From the NCBI GenBank assembly GCA_921293015.1, contig OV121087.1, positions 41,278,630-41,342,629 on the forward strand: a stretch of DNA of 64,000 nucleotides, read 5' to 3'. Shown piece by piece: positions 12,711-25,735 of this stretch (position 1 is the first letter of the stretch; each line of letters opens with the position of its first letter). The notes under the pieces are model-generated. The model saw only the letters and a program-made list of their open reading frames with translations, did not search any database and was not told the origin of the DNA. Origin of the DNA: Phorcus lineatus (taxonomy: Eukaryota > Mollusca > Gastropoda > Trochida > Trochidae). A program made the translations under genes and the position numbers.

Positions 12711-14478
12711 AAAGTAGTGTTCCAAATTTCAGCGAATCAAAGTCATTTTAACCAAAACATGTTTTTCTGACGTTTGTTCTTTCAAGGGTAAGAAAAATAG
12801 TTTGTTATGTTGATCGCTATCAATCGTAAACGGAAAAGTTATTTTTGTAATTGTTAAACGGTATTGTCAAGTGATCAATGCTGTATTTTCTACATTTCAA
12901 TTGTAAATAATGATAGGATATTCATAAGTTACACATAACTGATCAATCATGTACTGTTATGCATAGTAACAGACGTTTTCAACATCTGTGACCGATGTAG
13001 CGACTTCACTTATCATTGTTTTTGTGATTGAACGTGATATCCTCCTGAGAAACCGAAATCTGAAGCAACCAAACCACAACACCATATGTTTCAACTAGAT
13101 TATGCTTTTATTGTTTTTAAATGACTTATTCGTTTTGAACACAATTTCCCTAATATATTCGTCAATTAAAAAAAATAGAACTGTTCCTTTAAATGTAATT
13201 ACAGTTTTCTTCGCTATAACGTTGATTGTTAATTCAATCAATATATTAACATTGTCCCTTCAAAATACCTTAGTAAACTAAAACCATCCTTAAAGTATAA
13301 TGTTTATAAGTAATGAATTTACGAACAATATCCCACCTCATTTACCTACATCAGCGCAATAAATCCTGAACTCTGCACGAAAACTATATACAGGTGAGCG
13401 GATCTGTGTTTATCAGTTTTATATCTTGTAGTTTGACACGTAATGTAGACAAGAATTGGAGCTCTTCCGGCGTGAATCTGCGGGATTTCATGTCTGTGAC
13501 GTCACATGTTTATGGAAGTGCGTTCTCTTATAGACTAAAGATTACTTCACCTGGCGTGTTATTACCTGTCAGCAACAGGGGAGATAAATCTAATTATGAT
13601 CTGTGTATAGGTGTCGCGGATGTAGATTGAGGGGAAAATTTAATGTTCTTCGATAATCTTTTAAAAAATTTGAAAAAACGATTTTGCAAATATATTGTAA
13701 TTTTGGTTCGTTGCCTATGTTCAACAACTGATTAGGTTAAGATTATCTATGGAAATGTAGATAACCTATATCGTAATAGCAGATAATGTATGAAAGATTC
13801 CTACATATTTAATGGAATCTAGTCGAGTATATGAAAAAGTGACAAAATGTTCGATATACGCATGTGAAGAGACCATGAGTGACACAAACATGATTTACAC
13901 GAAAGCAAAACTCCCTAAAGTTAAATTTTAAAAACTATTGCTACTTTTTCTTTATAGATGTCTCTGTCTTCCCGCAATTTAACTAGCATATTTGAGAATA
14001 TGTCATTCTTTGGATTATAAGACTGTGAGGCTGTTACATATTTGCCAGGTACTTTGTTAGTAGATTGATGGTTGCCTAATAGACACAATAGCAATATTGA
14101 AACTATTCTAGAAGCTCGAGAGATGACAGTGAAATATAAATGAAATATGATTCTTTCTTTATCCCCAGTCAACCAAGGCTTAATGTTCAGCTACCCTTTA
14201 CAAGTCACCCAAATCTAAAATCAAATTACCCGCCCTTGTCATGAAACGATAACCCAATGAAACAGTTCCATGTAAGGAGATGGAATAAGTGTTTTGAAAC
14301 GCTAAGTTCAAAAAAGTACTTTTCAGCGCAATATCATGAACTCTCATTTATGTGAATTTTTAAAAAGAAACTTTCCTCCCTGAAAATAAACTTTAACCAC
14401 CTACAAATGTACACGTGCGTGTGATACAAGAGCTTGAATGGTAAACCAATTTCCTCAACGCAAGAGTAAAGCGTGTTT

Positions 14479-14482
<4 letters not shown>
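12711..14482. other. Intergenic or 5' intron of the GM2-activator-like gene
   Basis: The missing first exon of the downstream gene (signal peptide plus first cysteine, ending in phase 1) should lie here or further upstream, but I could not identify it. A donor-like ACAG|GTGAGC occurs near 13393 without a convincing coding frame before it. Confidence 0.35.

Positions 14483-14523
<41 letters not shown>
14483..14523. repeat. AT dinucleotide microsatellite
   Basis: About 40 bases of perfect (AT)n. Confidence 0.95.
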
Positions 14524-14525
<2 letters not shown>

Positions 14526-14861
14526 ATGCTTGAAAGTACGATGAAGGTATATTAGTTCCATTTGCTTACTCATACCAATGGCAATGTTCATACAGATTTT
14601 CCTGATGAAATGTCCCAGGGGCGATAACGTGAAGAGCATATGAACATTCTACCCATGGTAACAGAGGACGATCATTCAATTTAGTTAACGGTATTAAATC
14701 AACTTAATCTGATGAGAGAAAATGATGTTGAGACACATGGTTGTGTTGTTTATGTACATTACTGTATCGATGACAACTCTAGAAGATCACTCAGAAAGTT
14801 ATCAATACATTGACAACTTGAATGTAGTTCAGATCTTCAGAAACTATGCCTTCTCTTCCAG

Positions 14862-17800
14862 GAAAAGGAAACAGCCGGGTTATCTACTTTAAAGAGATCA
14901 AGGCGAGTCCTATGCCAGTCATCATCCCCGGCACGTTGCACGTCAGTTTGTCCGGGAACGTCACAGAGGACCTTCCACGTAGAATCACCATCGAGCTGAG
15001 CATCATGAAGTACTTCTTTGGTATCCCCTTCATGATTCCCTGCTTCGACAATAGGATAGGATCTTGGTGAGTTATTGAAATAGGATTCTCCTTCATGATT
15101 TCCTAGTTTGACAATAGGATAGGATCTTGGTTAGTTTTTGAAATAGGATTTCTTCTTAGTTGGAGATATGCTTCTTGATTCCCTAATTTGACAATAAGAT
15201 AGGATCTTGGTGAGTTATTGAAGTAGGGGTTAACCTTACTTTGAAATATCCTTCATGATTTCCTGATTTGAGAATATAGGATAGAATCTTGGTGAGTTCT
15301 TGAAACATGATTACTATATGACCTTTACTTTATTTACCACTGCTCCGACAATAGGATAGGACAGGATCATGGTGAGCTGAGGTTTTTATACAGGTTTTCT
15401 TTTTACATTTCTTTCATGATTCTCTTCTTCGACAATAGGGTAGGATTTTGGTGAATTCTTGAGACAAGACTTCATTTGTATTCCCTTCATCTCCCCTGCT
15501 TTAGGGAACGATCTTGATAACTAATTGAATCACGATTGCTTTTAAGTATTTTTCATAAAGAGGGGTAGGATATTTGAAGTTTTATCTTATATCTCAAGCT
15601 GTACTTCTACGTATACCCCTTCATAACTCTCCGATTCGTTTTTGTGATCTATGAATAATAAATGTTATTCACAAATGTATATGACGGTATGAGTTGAAGC
15701 ATATACAGTGTAAGGGATTCTTGTCATAAATTCAGGATTAGAAAGCTCAGGAAGAAGGTTTTGTTAAGTGTTAGGAAAGTTTAATTCTGATCTCAAATTC
15801 TCTTAAGTAGTCTTTTTCAAAGGCATAAATTTCCCAAATTCAACTCATTTGAACACTTTCGTCTTTGCTCTGGTCACAATATTGATATTGATAGGTGTTT
15901 TGTATTGTCTTATTCCACTCTTTATATTGTTTAAATACCATAAAGATCACAGAATGATATCACCTACCCTGCTAACCATTCATTTTCTTGTTGCAGTACA
16001 TACGATAACGTTTGTCAAAGACTGGAGAGGTATGAAACGTCGGGGTGTCCGAAATCTCTCCGGTCATATAATGTTCAGTGTCACTGTCCGCTACTGGCCG
16101 GAGAGTTCGTCGTTTCAAGGATTCCCGTAAATGTACCGAAAATAAGCGGCTTCGCTGGTGCCTTAATAAATGTAAGTGTATGTAGTTTTTATCGTTAGGT
16201 ATATAATTAGAACTTGTATTAGGGTGCGCTCGTATATTTCATGCCCCCTTGTTACATATCACAGTCTCAAAAGTCACGTAATGTCAAAGACACTATATTC
16301 GTGTATGGTCCTCCCTTGTACATCTAACAGTGGCCCTGTTTTATTTGATATCGACTTAATGATAGTGGGGTAATCCTCGCTTTCGCTCGAAACATACATA
16401 GTTTTAGGCACTCGTTTCGATAACGTATCATGACATGATGTCACTCTTAACAATTGTGTTTATTGCATTATCTATGTCCACTTGGTTAAGATTCGCAATA
16501 TGTCGAATCACTTTGACTGAATTGCGCAGTGTTGTCATATTTTGGGGACTCTTCTGTGATTAAAGATGTTGAGTGGAAGAATACTGCGTTATAACGAGAC
16601 ACTCCAGGCGTTGTAAGAGTCACATATGCCACGCTTTATAAATGCTGTCATTTTGTCATGGATTACTAAATGTCGCTGAAAAGTATTAATTTATTAGTAA
16701 AATGTCAATATAAACGTCGCGATTACGATCGAAAACCGGACAGTTATTCTTGTCAAGTATGTCCCTGAATAATAGTACGCCTGAATTTGGCTTCGAGATA
16801 CTAATACAAGTAATTTAATTTGATCGTTTAATTTAACAAATTTCCAATGAATTACGTCTCTTGCTTACTATTTCTTTCTTTAAAATGTCATATATGATTT
16901 TAATGTAAAATACAACAATGTTTATATGTTTCAATTTTGCTATATGCATACAAGTGGGCATGTCTCAAAAGATATAGAGAATTCAAAATAGAACTAAAGC
17001 ATGAATACAGGTAAGTATTTAAATGGCTTAAATAGCAGAAGGTTCAGTTAATGTTGCAATAGTTGTAGTCAGTGAACATAAGGTGTTATACACTAGACGT
17101 GTATACGATTCTATATAATATGTAAAGATTGTGTGGACTTCATCGTAAATGAAACCATAATATGTTATTAAAAAGCCTCTCTATCAATTCAGACTGTCAA
17201 AACCCGATAAGATTGTAAATGCGTAGTAAGTATTGTGTAATCTGAATCATTCATCACCAATGTCGTAACGTCATGCAAGCGTAACGCAGGATTCTTATCA
17301 CCAACACTGGCTTAGTCATTGAAAACTGGGTCAAGCTTTTTAAAACAGAATGTGAACAAAACCATTCAAAGTTAACATTTCAAAGTAACATGTGGGGTTT
17401 TGTTAAAACGTGTAGATATCCGGTTAATGGCAAACTAAATCATTTCCCATAAAGAAACATAATGGCGGTCTACAACTGCCAACCGCGACGCTATTCTTCG
17501 TTCAACCGCCCCACAAGATGATTTTAAAGGGGAACGCCCTTATGAGAGGGCGTACGGTAAATTATAGGCCTCCCCAAAGCGTTATTGTCACCTGATTGTA
17601 AATTAAAAAGATCCGAAATTTGGACTCAAAAGCAAACCGGCCCACTCTTGATTCGCCCGTTAGGAAATCACGATAAGAGACGATTTATCTATTTAATGTA
17701 TCTTTTTGCCTGGAAACTTTATATGGCTTTGTCAGGTTTTGTATGGAAACTCAGTGGGGACAAAGCCAAGATGCATACCTCTCCTTGACATTGATAAATG

Positions 17801-20055
17801 AACGCTTTATGGAGGCTCTCTGCTTCCACAACCCTGTCATAAATAAAGTACTGCCCACAGACAGCAGATAAGGCGATAAAGGAATATTTTCTACTTGTGA
17901 TAAACTTGATAAGATATCGGGAATTTCAGATATTGCTGTAAATGACATTTTCATTTTTAGAGGCTCAGCACGGGGATATTTATCAGAACGAATTCTTGGG
18001 AATATTTCGTTTTTTGCAGTTATGAGTTTGCTCATAGATACATCCTTTGCAGCAAATGAATTACTGATATTTCCCTTTGTCCGCATTTTATAATATGTAA
18101 GGTTAAATGGTTTACTGGAAAAATCTGTCAAAACAAATAATTAGGCAGTCTAGAATATTTGATTGAGAAACAAAATGTTTTAAATATATTTTTGCAATCA
18201 CCTTATGGTCGACATGCCCGAGAAAACATTTGAAATGATTCACCTCTTTAAGATCACAATTTTCTTAGGATTGATGGGTCTTTCAAAAAGCTGAACTTGA
18301 CATACGAGTTTAAACGAAACGTAATATATAAACGACAGAGGAAAAATCAGTGCAGTATGTTTGATGCATAAATGTCAGCTTTCTCTTCTATGTTGTTTAA
18401 ATCTGACATTAGTATGAAGCAAAATGATATTATCGTACATTCTGGCCATTGATAATTAATAACGATCGACACTATATGTTACCAATTTCACTGAATCAAC
18501 TGATCCACGATTTCTTGATAGTTGAACGAATCTTTCGTTTAGCAGCATTCGATATAAGAAGAAAGTTATTGTGTTACGTCCCCGCAGAGTATGGGAGCAG
18601 TGCCACAATTTGTTTTGGTAATTAAAGTGATCTAAAGTAAACAAAAAAAGGGGTTAGAAATTGCAAGAAAGATAACGTAAAATGTTCAGTTAAGATATGG
18701 GAATCCATTTCCCTACTTCAAATGATTAAAAGGTGTTTACACAAAAATGGCTGTCAATGATTTTCGCTTAAAATTTTAATATTTCGTCTGCAACTACGGA
18801 TGACCGGGTTGAATAATTTGATTTTCTACCCTCTGAATATAATACATTTGCATAAAGTAAACTTATTTGGGGAAATTTTGAATAAATGAAATTTTCCAAA
18901 CACGTGCTTCTGCCCGTTTAGTTTGTATTATCATAAACCCCATGTACTGCCTTTATCAATCCACTAAGAAGTCTCCGAAGACCGAAGCCCCGAAGGCAAC
19001 GCAGAAGACAATGCTATGCTTTAACTCCTTAAGCTTCATGACAGTCTGTCAAAGAAAACCAAATAAAACCTCCAAAGACAAGGGCTATTTATTCAGTCCA
19101 TATATCCAATCTGGCCGTCATGGCCTCGAGTCTAATCGAAAAGACCACCATGAAACGTTACTGCAGAAAAATAATCATAAGGACATAGTGGTCGTTGATG
19201 GAATAACATTCCCTAATAAAAAAATATTAATAAATTTCTAGTTATATTAGTAAGTTTAGATGTTTGAAAAACTCATTTTAGTTTAAAAATCAATTTTATT
19301 CGTGATTTTAAATGTCAAAATATTACGATAAGATAAACACAAGAGAAATTCTAAAATTCGTAAAATTAGAAATGAGGTTTAGTAAGGTATTTACCATACC
19401 ATACGATATTTCTCTTTGGACACCATTATCCAGTTAATCGCTTAATCATTTACAATTTTGTTACATCATTATTGGACCACTTCTTTTTGGAATGTTTATC
19501 TGAATCTTTGAGACAGGATATACCAAAAGCCTGATAATTCTTCAAAAGACATAGGATATTGGTCATATCATTTATGAGAAAAAAAACTGTAACTCGAATA
19601 ATTATTGTTTGTACACCTCAAAAGACGGACATACAATAGGAATTGGGAATAAACTGGCATTGTTCTTTATAGGACAGTCAGATTTTTTTAAAAATAAAAT
19701 AAACTACTGTGAAGTAGATCGTTAATGTGGAACGTCAGTACATATATCTATAGAAGCTCTAATTATATTTTGTCTTTGAAAGTTTTCCATCCTTAATAAT
19801 TCAAGAAAAACATTCCGATAGGTATCGATGATATAAGTGGAGAGTTATCGGAACATTTGCCTTTGACTCTCGAGAATTGCATGTTGTGTGCGTATGTGAT
19901 ACTATATATACTATTCTTTACATGTTTTTCTTCTTTTCAAGGGCGACTACGAGCTTGAATTGAGTATCTTGGACGAAAACCGGGCTCAACTTGGATGTTT
20001 GGAACTTAAATTTTCCATGAAGAAACGCCATAGGGGTTGGCTCTTTAAGATCTGA
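14862..20055 (+). CDS. GM2A: GM2-activator-like (ML-domain) lipid-binding protein, 5' exon missing
   Basis: Three coding exons: 14862-15066, 15997-16171 and 19942-20055 (TGA stop). Phases agree across both introns, giving about 163 residues. The family comprises lysosomal/secreted sphingolipid-transfer proteins that lift glycolipids from membranes for hydrolases. Seen: the strand KASPMPVIIPGTLHVSLSGN near the start, IPC...GSC at the first exon junction, VC, GC and a CHC pair in the second exon, and LGCLELKFSM near the end. That gives seven of the eight cysteines expected. The first cysteine and the signal peptide must lie in an upstream exon, because exon 14862 begins in phase 1 after an acceptor. 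The ATG at 14846 lies before that acceptor and is probably not the start. The C-terminus ends in an unusually basic tail (KKRHRGWLFK) where I would expect a short hydrophobic end. The introns hold duplicated exon-end sequence and a MITE fragment. Confidence 0.85.
15067..15540 (+). repeat. Degenerate tandem repeat derived from the preceding exon end and splice donor
   Basis: Five to six decayed copies, about 75-90 bp each, of the last about 40 coding bases of the exon ending at 15066 plus its donor region. Shared blocks are CTTCATGATT, GACAATAGGATAGGATCTTG and the donor GGTGAGTT. Clear units lie around 15082-15145, 15165-15225, 15250-15310, 15340-15385 and 15405-15465. Several keep an intact GTGAGT-like donor. 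Confidence 0.8.
16172..19941 (+). other. Large intron of the GM2-activator-like gene
   Basis: A 3.77-kb intron from AAT|GTAAGT to TTTTCAAG|GGC. It includes a fragment of a TTAA-target MITE family at its left end. Short open frames inside (for example 17585-17788 and 18942-19241) show no domain and lack matching splice sites. Confidence 0.6.
16596..16775 (-). repeat. Fragment of the AGAGACACTCC MITE family, reversed
   Basis: The reverse complement matches the right half of the full copy at 50440-50908: a terminus like GAGACACTCC, then a block like GAGTCACATATGCC, then GATCGAAAACCGGACAG. Similarity fades after about 16775. Confidence 0.7.
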
Positions 20056-22159
20056 TAGCATTGGAAGCTGTGACTATGAATTGGCCACAGGGCCTCGACA
20101 AGGAACGAATCAATCGTCTGCGCATGCTTGGATGGGCCGAGAGAGCGGAAATTACCCCGCAGTGAATAATTTCGTCCAATCGCAGATCCGTCTACAGTTC
20201 CATTTCTTCAAAGCACATGTTTCACGTTTTGCCCGTGCTACACGTGCAGCTGATGTAAATTTCAATTTACTCTCAGGAACGTGGAGGTTTTGATGTCGTC
20301 TCGTGACAGTCGTGTTGTGTCTAGTAAAAGAAAGATATTTTCTTATTAGTTTTGAGATATTCATGAACAATGCTTCGCCCTGGAAATTAATTGTGTGCCT
20401 TTTTTGGTGGATATTCACTGAAACTAATCAAGTATTGATGATGATACAATATAATTGACATGTATATTTGGACCCTTGTAATATATATGTTTGTGTTGTC
20501 CCACGTTTTATCTTCACTGGCTTCAGTGGTCGGTTGATTGACCACGTGCTTTGACCATTGCAGCCCAAGTGGTCTTCATAAATGACTTTTCATATCGCAG
20601 CTATACACGTATGAGTATTCGATCTTGCATGATCTTCCCTTCATCTTCGTATTAAAGTTCTAGTTACGGGTATATATCGTGAATCTAATTGGATTCTGCT
20701 AATACTTATACCTGTTTAGACATTGATATAATTGAAATAGTTCCCCTAGACGTTGGAAAAAAACTATCTCGCTTGATTAAGATTTTTAATTTAAAAAGCA
20801 ACTAAGTAAGGGCATAGTAGTATTTTTCTTAATTGTTTTCAGTTTCAGACTTGCTTTTTTGTAATGACCTACTTATGTCAACGCAAGTCAATTTATCAAA
20901 ATAAACTATATGTAATTAAAACATCTGATTTAAATAATGGTAGTTTTTTTAGTTTCTTCAAATTTGTTCCCTTCAAGTTGAAGTAACTGTAGTTATTGAG
21001 AAACTGTGATTTATTATGAAAGAAATTAAGAATAGTGATGTAACTTCGGTATAAACGCATTGATGTAGAAAAGAACTATTACCAGAGCCAGATCAATCGG
21101 TTCCAGGCAGATTTGCGGGAGTTTCATTAAAGTTATTCGACTAGAATAATACTTAGATATCCATCCTTCTCGATTTGATTCACATGGAAAACTGTTCTTT
21201 CGAAAATCTGCTTCGGTGAGCTTTGAGTGACGCCAAAAAGGCAAAAAACTGACCTCCCACTGAAACCGTGGTTACTAGACAAACTTTGAAATTTTTACAT
21301 GTGCAGATATGACCATATGACTCGGTACAATTAATCGATAATAGTAAGTCTTGTGGGTGTTAAACTTAAGTTGATTGCAAAATGTATTGGTTCCCTATGA
21401 ATATGAGAATTCTATCGAGCTGATACTGGTACATATTTTATTGTTTATTTTCAATATTTAGAACGTACAAAAACGAACTTTGTAAACTTGCACATTGCTT
21501 TATCTGACATTTTATCCAAATCAATTTAGAATGCTGGTTAATGTTTAATTTATAAAAGTAAATGTTTAATTTTGATAGATGTTTGTTAAAAGGTTATTTC
21601 ATAGGTAACTGTACAGTCAAAAATATCGACAAATCGTGTGATTTTATACGGTTATTTTATGAATGATTCGATCACTTTGTGAATATCTATATAAACCCTT
21701 GATATCTATGGTATTTTTCAAACATTTTGATCGAAAAAGATAAATTACAAAGCTATTTTATGAACGATTCGATCACTCTTTGAATACTTGAGTGTCGTCT
21801 ACAATGTAGAGAAAGCATTCAGCGTAATGTAAAAGCAAGGTTATTTTTCTCACACATGTTTTAAGATCATTTTGTTTACAAAATATTAATTCAAATAAAT
21901 CATCAACGTCGTGCATTGTACTGTTGTTTTATTGGTCAACCTTCAATGCTACTGTGTAAGGCAGCAGTGTCGGAAGCAACCTTAAGATGATGACGGTATA
22001 ATAGGATCTATAGCATCCTTTTCCAAGATTGCATATCTTCAAATGAATAATGCTTTAAAACATATGTACCAATCTTCAGAGGGTCAAACATCTCATAACT
22101 CAACCGGCTTATCCGTAGTCTAGATGAAATTATCACCTATTACGGGAAACTGCAATTTA
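20056..22159. other. 3' flank of GM2-activator-like gene and intergenic, no gene seen
   Basis: After the stop at 20055 no exon is evident. A short direct repeat (TATTTTATGAA, GATTCGATCACT) lies near 21655 and 21755. The rest is AT-rich unique-looking sequence. Confidence 0.4.
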
Positions 22160-22170
22160 GTGTTAATGTT

Positions 22171-22330
22171 CCGTGCAATCTGGGAATGATCACAATCTGC
22201 AGATTGTTCGCTCACAATCTGCAGATTGTTCGAACAATCTAGGAATCTTTTTCATTCCTAGGTTGTTTAAACAATCTGCAGATTGTGAGACCTGAACAAT
22301 CTGGGAATGATTACAATCTGGGAATATGCT
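22171..22330. repeat. Left terminal palindrome cluster
   Basis: The 16-bp perfect palindrome ACAATCTGCAGATTGT occurs at 22192-22207, 22214-22229 and 22271-22286. Around these are half-sites ACAATCTGGGAATGAT and ACAATCTAGGAAT. The half-sites recur inside each unit of the adjacent array. Confidence 0.9.
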
Positions 22331-22439
22331 TGTTTGTAGTAAATCTTGCATTATCACATGAGAATTGTCTAGTTTATTTAGGTTTTTCTTTGTGTATACA
22401 TCAAAATGATGGAGAATAGTTGTCAAGTCATAGATTGTG

Positions 22440-23815
22440 AAGGCTCACAACTCGCTTTTATGTCAAACTGACGGAGTATAGGGGCCGATTCCTGGATTGT
22501 GAAGGGCTTACAGATCGACATTATATCATACTGAGAGGGATTAGGGGTCAATTCTCAGATTGTGAAGGGCTCATATCTCGCCTATATGACAAACTGAGGG
22601 GATAGGGATCGATTCCTAGATTGTGAAGGGCTCACAGCTCGCCTATATGTCAAGCTGAGGGACAATAGGGGTCTATTCTCAGATTGTGATGGTTCATAGC
22701 TCACATTTATTTAAACTGAGAGGGTAAAGCAGTCGATTCTCAGATTGTGACTGGCTCATAGCTCTCCTATAAATCAAACTGAGGGAGTATATGGGTCGAT
22801 TCCTAGATTGTGAAGGGCTCACTCCATGCCTTTAACTCAAACTGACGGAGTATAAGGGTCTATTCTCAGATTGTGAAGGCCTTACAGCTCACCTTTATTT
22901 AAATTGAGAGGGTATAGCAGTCGATTCTCAGATTGTGATGGGCTCAAAGCTCGCCTATATATCAAACTGAGGGAGTATACGGGCCGATTCCAAGATTGTG
23001 AAGGGCTCACAGCGCGCCTATAAATCAAACTGACGGAGTATAGGGATCGATTCTCAGATTGTGAAAGGCTCACAGCTCGCTTTTATGTCAAACTGAGGGA
23101 GTATAGGGGTCGATTCCATGATTGTGAAGGGCTCACAGCGCGCCTATAAATCAAACTTACTGAGTATAGGGATCGATTCCCAGATTGTGAAGGGCTCAAA
23201 GCTCGCCTATATATCAAACTGAGGGAGTATACGGGCCGATTCCAAGATTGTGAAGGGCTCATAGCGCGCCTATAAATCAAACTGACGGAGTATAGGGATC
23301 GATTCTCAGATTGTGAAGGGCTCACAGCTCGCTTTTATGTCAAACTGAGGGAGTACAGGGGTCGATTCCAAGATTGTGAAGGGCTCACAGTTCATCTTTA
23401 TTTTAACTAAGAGGGTATAGCAGTCGATTCTCAGATTGTGAAGGGCTCATAGATCGGCTTTATGTCAAACTGACTGAGTATAGGGGTCAAAACTCAGATT
23501 GTGAAGGGCTCACAACTCGCCTATATGTCAAACTGAGGGAGTATAGGGATCGATCCCTAGATTGTGAAGGGCTCATAGCTCGCCTACAAATCAAACTGAC
23601 GGAGTATAGGGGTCGATTCTTAGATTGTGAAGAGCTCACAACTCGCCTATATCTCAAACTGAGGGGGTATAGGGGTCGATGCCCAGATTATGAAGGGCTT
23701 ACAGTTCATCTTTATTTTAACTGAGAGGGTATAGCAGTCGATTCTCAGATTGTGAAGGGCTCATAGATCGGCTTTATGTCAAACTGACTGAGTATAGGGG
23801 TCAATTCTCAGCAAT
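22440..23815 (-). repeat. Left subterminal array of 62-63 bp units, about 22 copies
   Basis: Each unit contains AGATTGTGAAGGGCTCA, a CTCGCCTATATGTCAAACTGA-like block and a GGAGTATAGGGGTCGATTC-like block. It is the reverse complement of the right array. A lone unit in the same orientation sits further in, at 26096-26155. Open frames reading Ser-Pro-Ser-Gln-Ser repeats are by-products of the period. Confidence 0.95.
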
Positions 23816-24059
23816 TGACATGAGGGTCACAAACGTCATTTTGTTTAAAGAACAGACAAGGTAAAAAAGAACAAGGCAGATACAAAACATGATCTACGGG
23901 TTAGAAAACGAAAGCATTCATGGAGTAAACAAATTGAGGAACTGGACTAACACCAAATGTGAAATAATTTTGTGGATTACAATATTCAACATGGAAAAGA
24001 AAGAAAATATTAAACCTCAATTCAGTTGAATTAGAATGCAATAGCCTGCAAGTAAGATG

Positions 24060-24700
24060 TGTGGGTTATATTACCATTCCCCGCCCCTCTCAAAGGTTAA
24101 TAAATAGAATTAAACAATTGAATTAACTCGAAAAGGAAACAAAAGACTAATTTTACAAGTTGTAGTACCTTCAAGTTCCAAACATTCAAATCCGGAAGAA
24201 TAAAAGTAAACAAAAGAAAAACAAAGTAACAACAACAAAACGATATCACTCATCATATATGCGTTTCATAGTTTTCTACTTAACTACATTAGTCTGTGTG
24301 CATGGCTCTACCAAAGCTAGAACACTAGTTATACAATAAATTGAAACGAAGAAGACTAGACAAGTAACTCAAATCGTTCCATGGCCAAGTTGTTAATATT
24401 TCAAGTTACACGGGAACTACCATCCCCACCCCCTCCCAAAGGTTTGTTGATAGAATTAAACAATTGAATTAAACTTTCGTATCCGGAAGAATAAAAGACT
24501 AAATGAAAGATAAGTAAAACAACAAAACCAAAACAAACTAGTCCACACAAAAAACCCCACTAAAAACCCAACAACAAACAAACAAAACAATATCGCTAAT
24601 CTCGTATACGTTTGATGGTTTTCTTACTAAAATACAGGAGTCTGTGTGGATGGGACTTCCGAAGCTAATTATACCTGACATTATGCAAGAAAAAGACAAA
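24060..24700. repeat. Diverged tandem duplication of about 345 bp in the element core
   Basis: Two copies share TAGAATTAAACAATTGAATTAA, TCCGGAAGAATAAAAG and GTCTGTGTG blocks in the same order (about 24065-24340 and 24415-24690). Confidence 0.7.
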
Positions 24701-24701
24701 A

Positions 24702-25290
24702 AAAGTAACTCATATCGTGCCATGTCTATATCACACACTTTACTCGAGCGTTTACAGATTACATGCCATAACGGCCCATGCCGATTATGCGTTGTAACCG
24801 ATGCGCTGAGTGTGATCGTTGATATTATTGTTGGTGTACAATATTCTTATACTGGGAACATTTATGAACACTGTTACACAAGAATAAGAGTAACCTCATT
24901 GAACGTAACATGGCTACCTTCATGAAAGCATGCTTTTCACTGACTGTAATCTGCAGTCACCATAAATCATGCAGGCAAAAGAAAGTAACTCATATCGTGC
25001 CATGTCAATATCGCATACTTTACTCGAGCGTTTACAGATTACATGCTATATAACAGTCCATGCCGATTATGTGTTGTAACATATACGCTGAATGTGATCG
25101 TTGATATTATTGTTGGTGTACAATATTCCTATACAGGCAACATTTATGAACACTGTTACATACTTTTGCATGTGTTGTGATGAGCTGCATAAGGATACAG
25201 GAATAAGAGTAACCTCATTGAACGCAGCAAAACTACCTTCATGAAAGCATGCTTTTCACTGACTGTAAGCTGCGTTTACGATAAATCATG
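24702..25290. repeat. Tandem duplication of about 280 bp in the element core
   Basis: Copies start at 24702 and 24982 with AAAGTAACTCATATCGTGCC and end with ATAAATCATGCA. They are highly similar; the second has about 45 extra bases near 25160-25200. Confidence 0.9.
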
Positions 25291-25735
25291 CATTGTGTTA
25301 CTGATTAAAATACCATGTGAAACTATGCTTTCAAGCAGTGATTCGTAAATATAAGAGGCTTTTCAATGTGGAAGAAGTTGAACATTTAAATCAAGGGATG
25401 TTTATTGTGTCTGATATTTTGAGTAAAGACTCCCGACTCACCGTGTTACACATTACAGCACAGCAACACAATTTCCCCGCGTTGTACGATGTTTACATGT
25501 TATTTCAAAGCATAAACATGATGCACATAGCTGTAAAAGGTATCATTCGGTTCAAAAGTTTACGTTGTGTTCTATGAAAAATGGGTAAATATTGTTATTG
25601 GCTTGTATTAGGTTTTGTAAATATTTTGTTATTGTAAATCCCATTTTCTTGGAGAGGTTAATAGTTTAACATAAAAGTATCTGATTCGAAACATATTACA
25701 CAAGGTTGATGCTAATAATGTCTGAGTATATTTGC

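Noticed and set aside
14722..14861. First exon of the GM2-activator-like gene starting ATG 14722, with a hydrophobic leader
   Set aside because: Its frame does not match the exon at 14862, and an intron small enough to fix this would be about 40 bases; no first cysteine is encoded.
22882..23325. Repeated Ser-Pro-Ser-Gln-Ser-Asn-Arg protein
   Set aside because: The frame follows the 63-bp period of the array and appears in both inverted arrays; it is a by-product.
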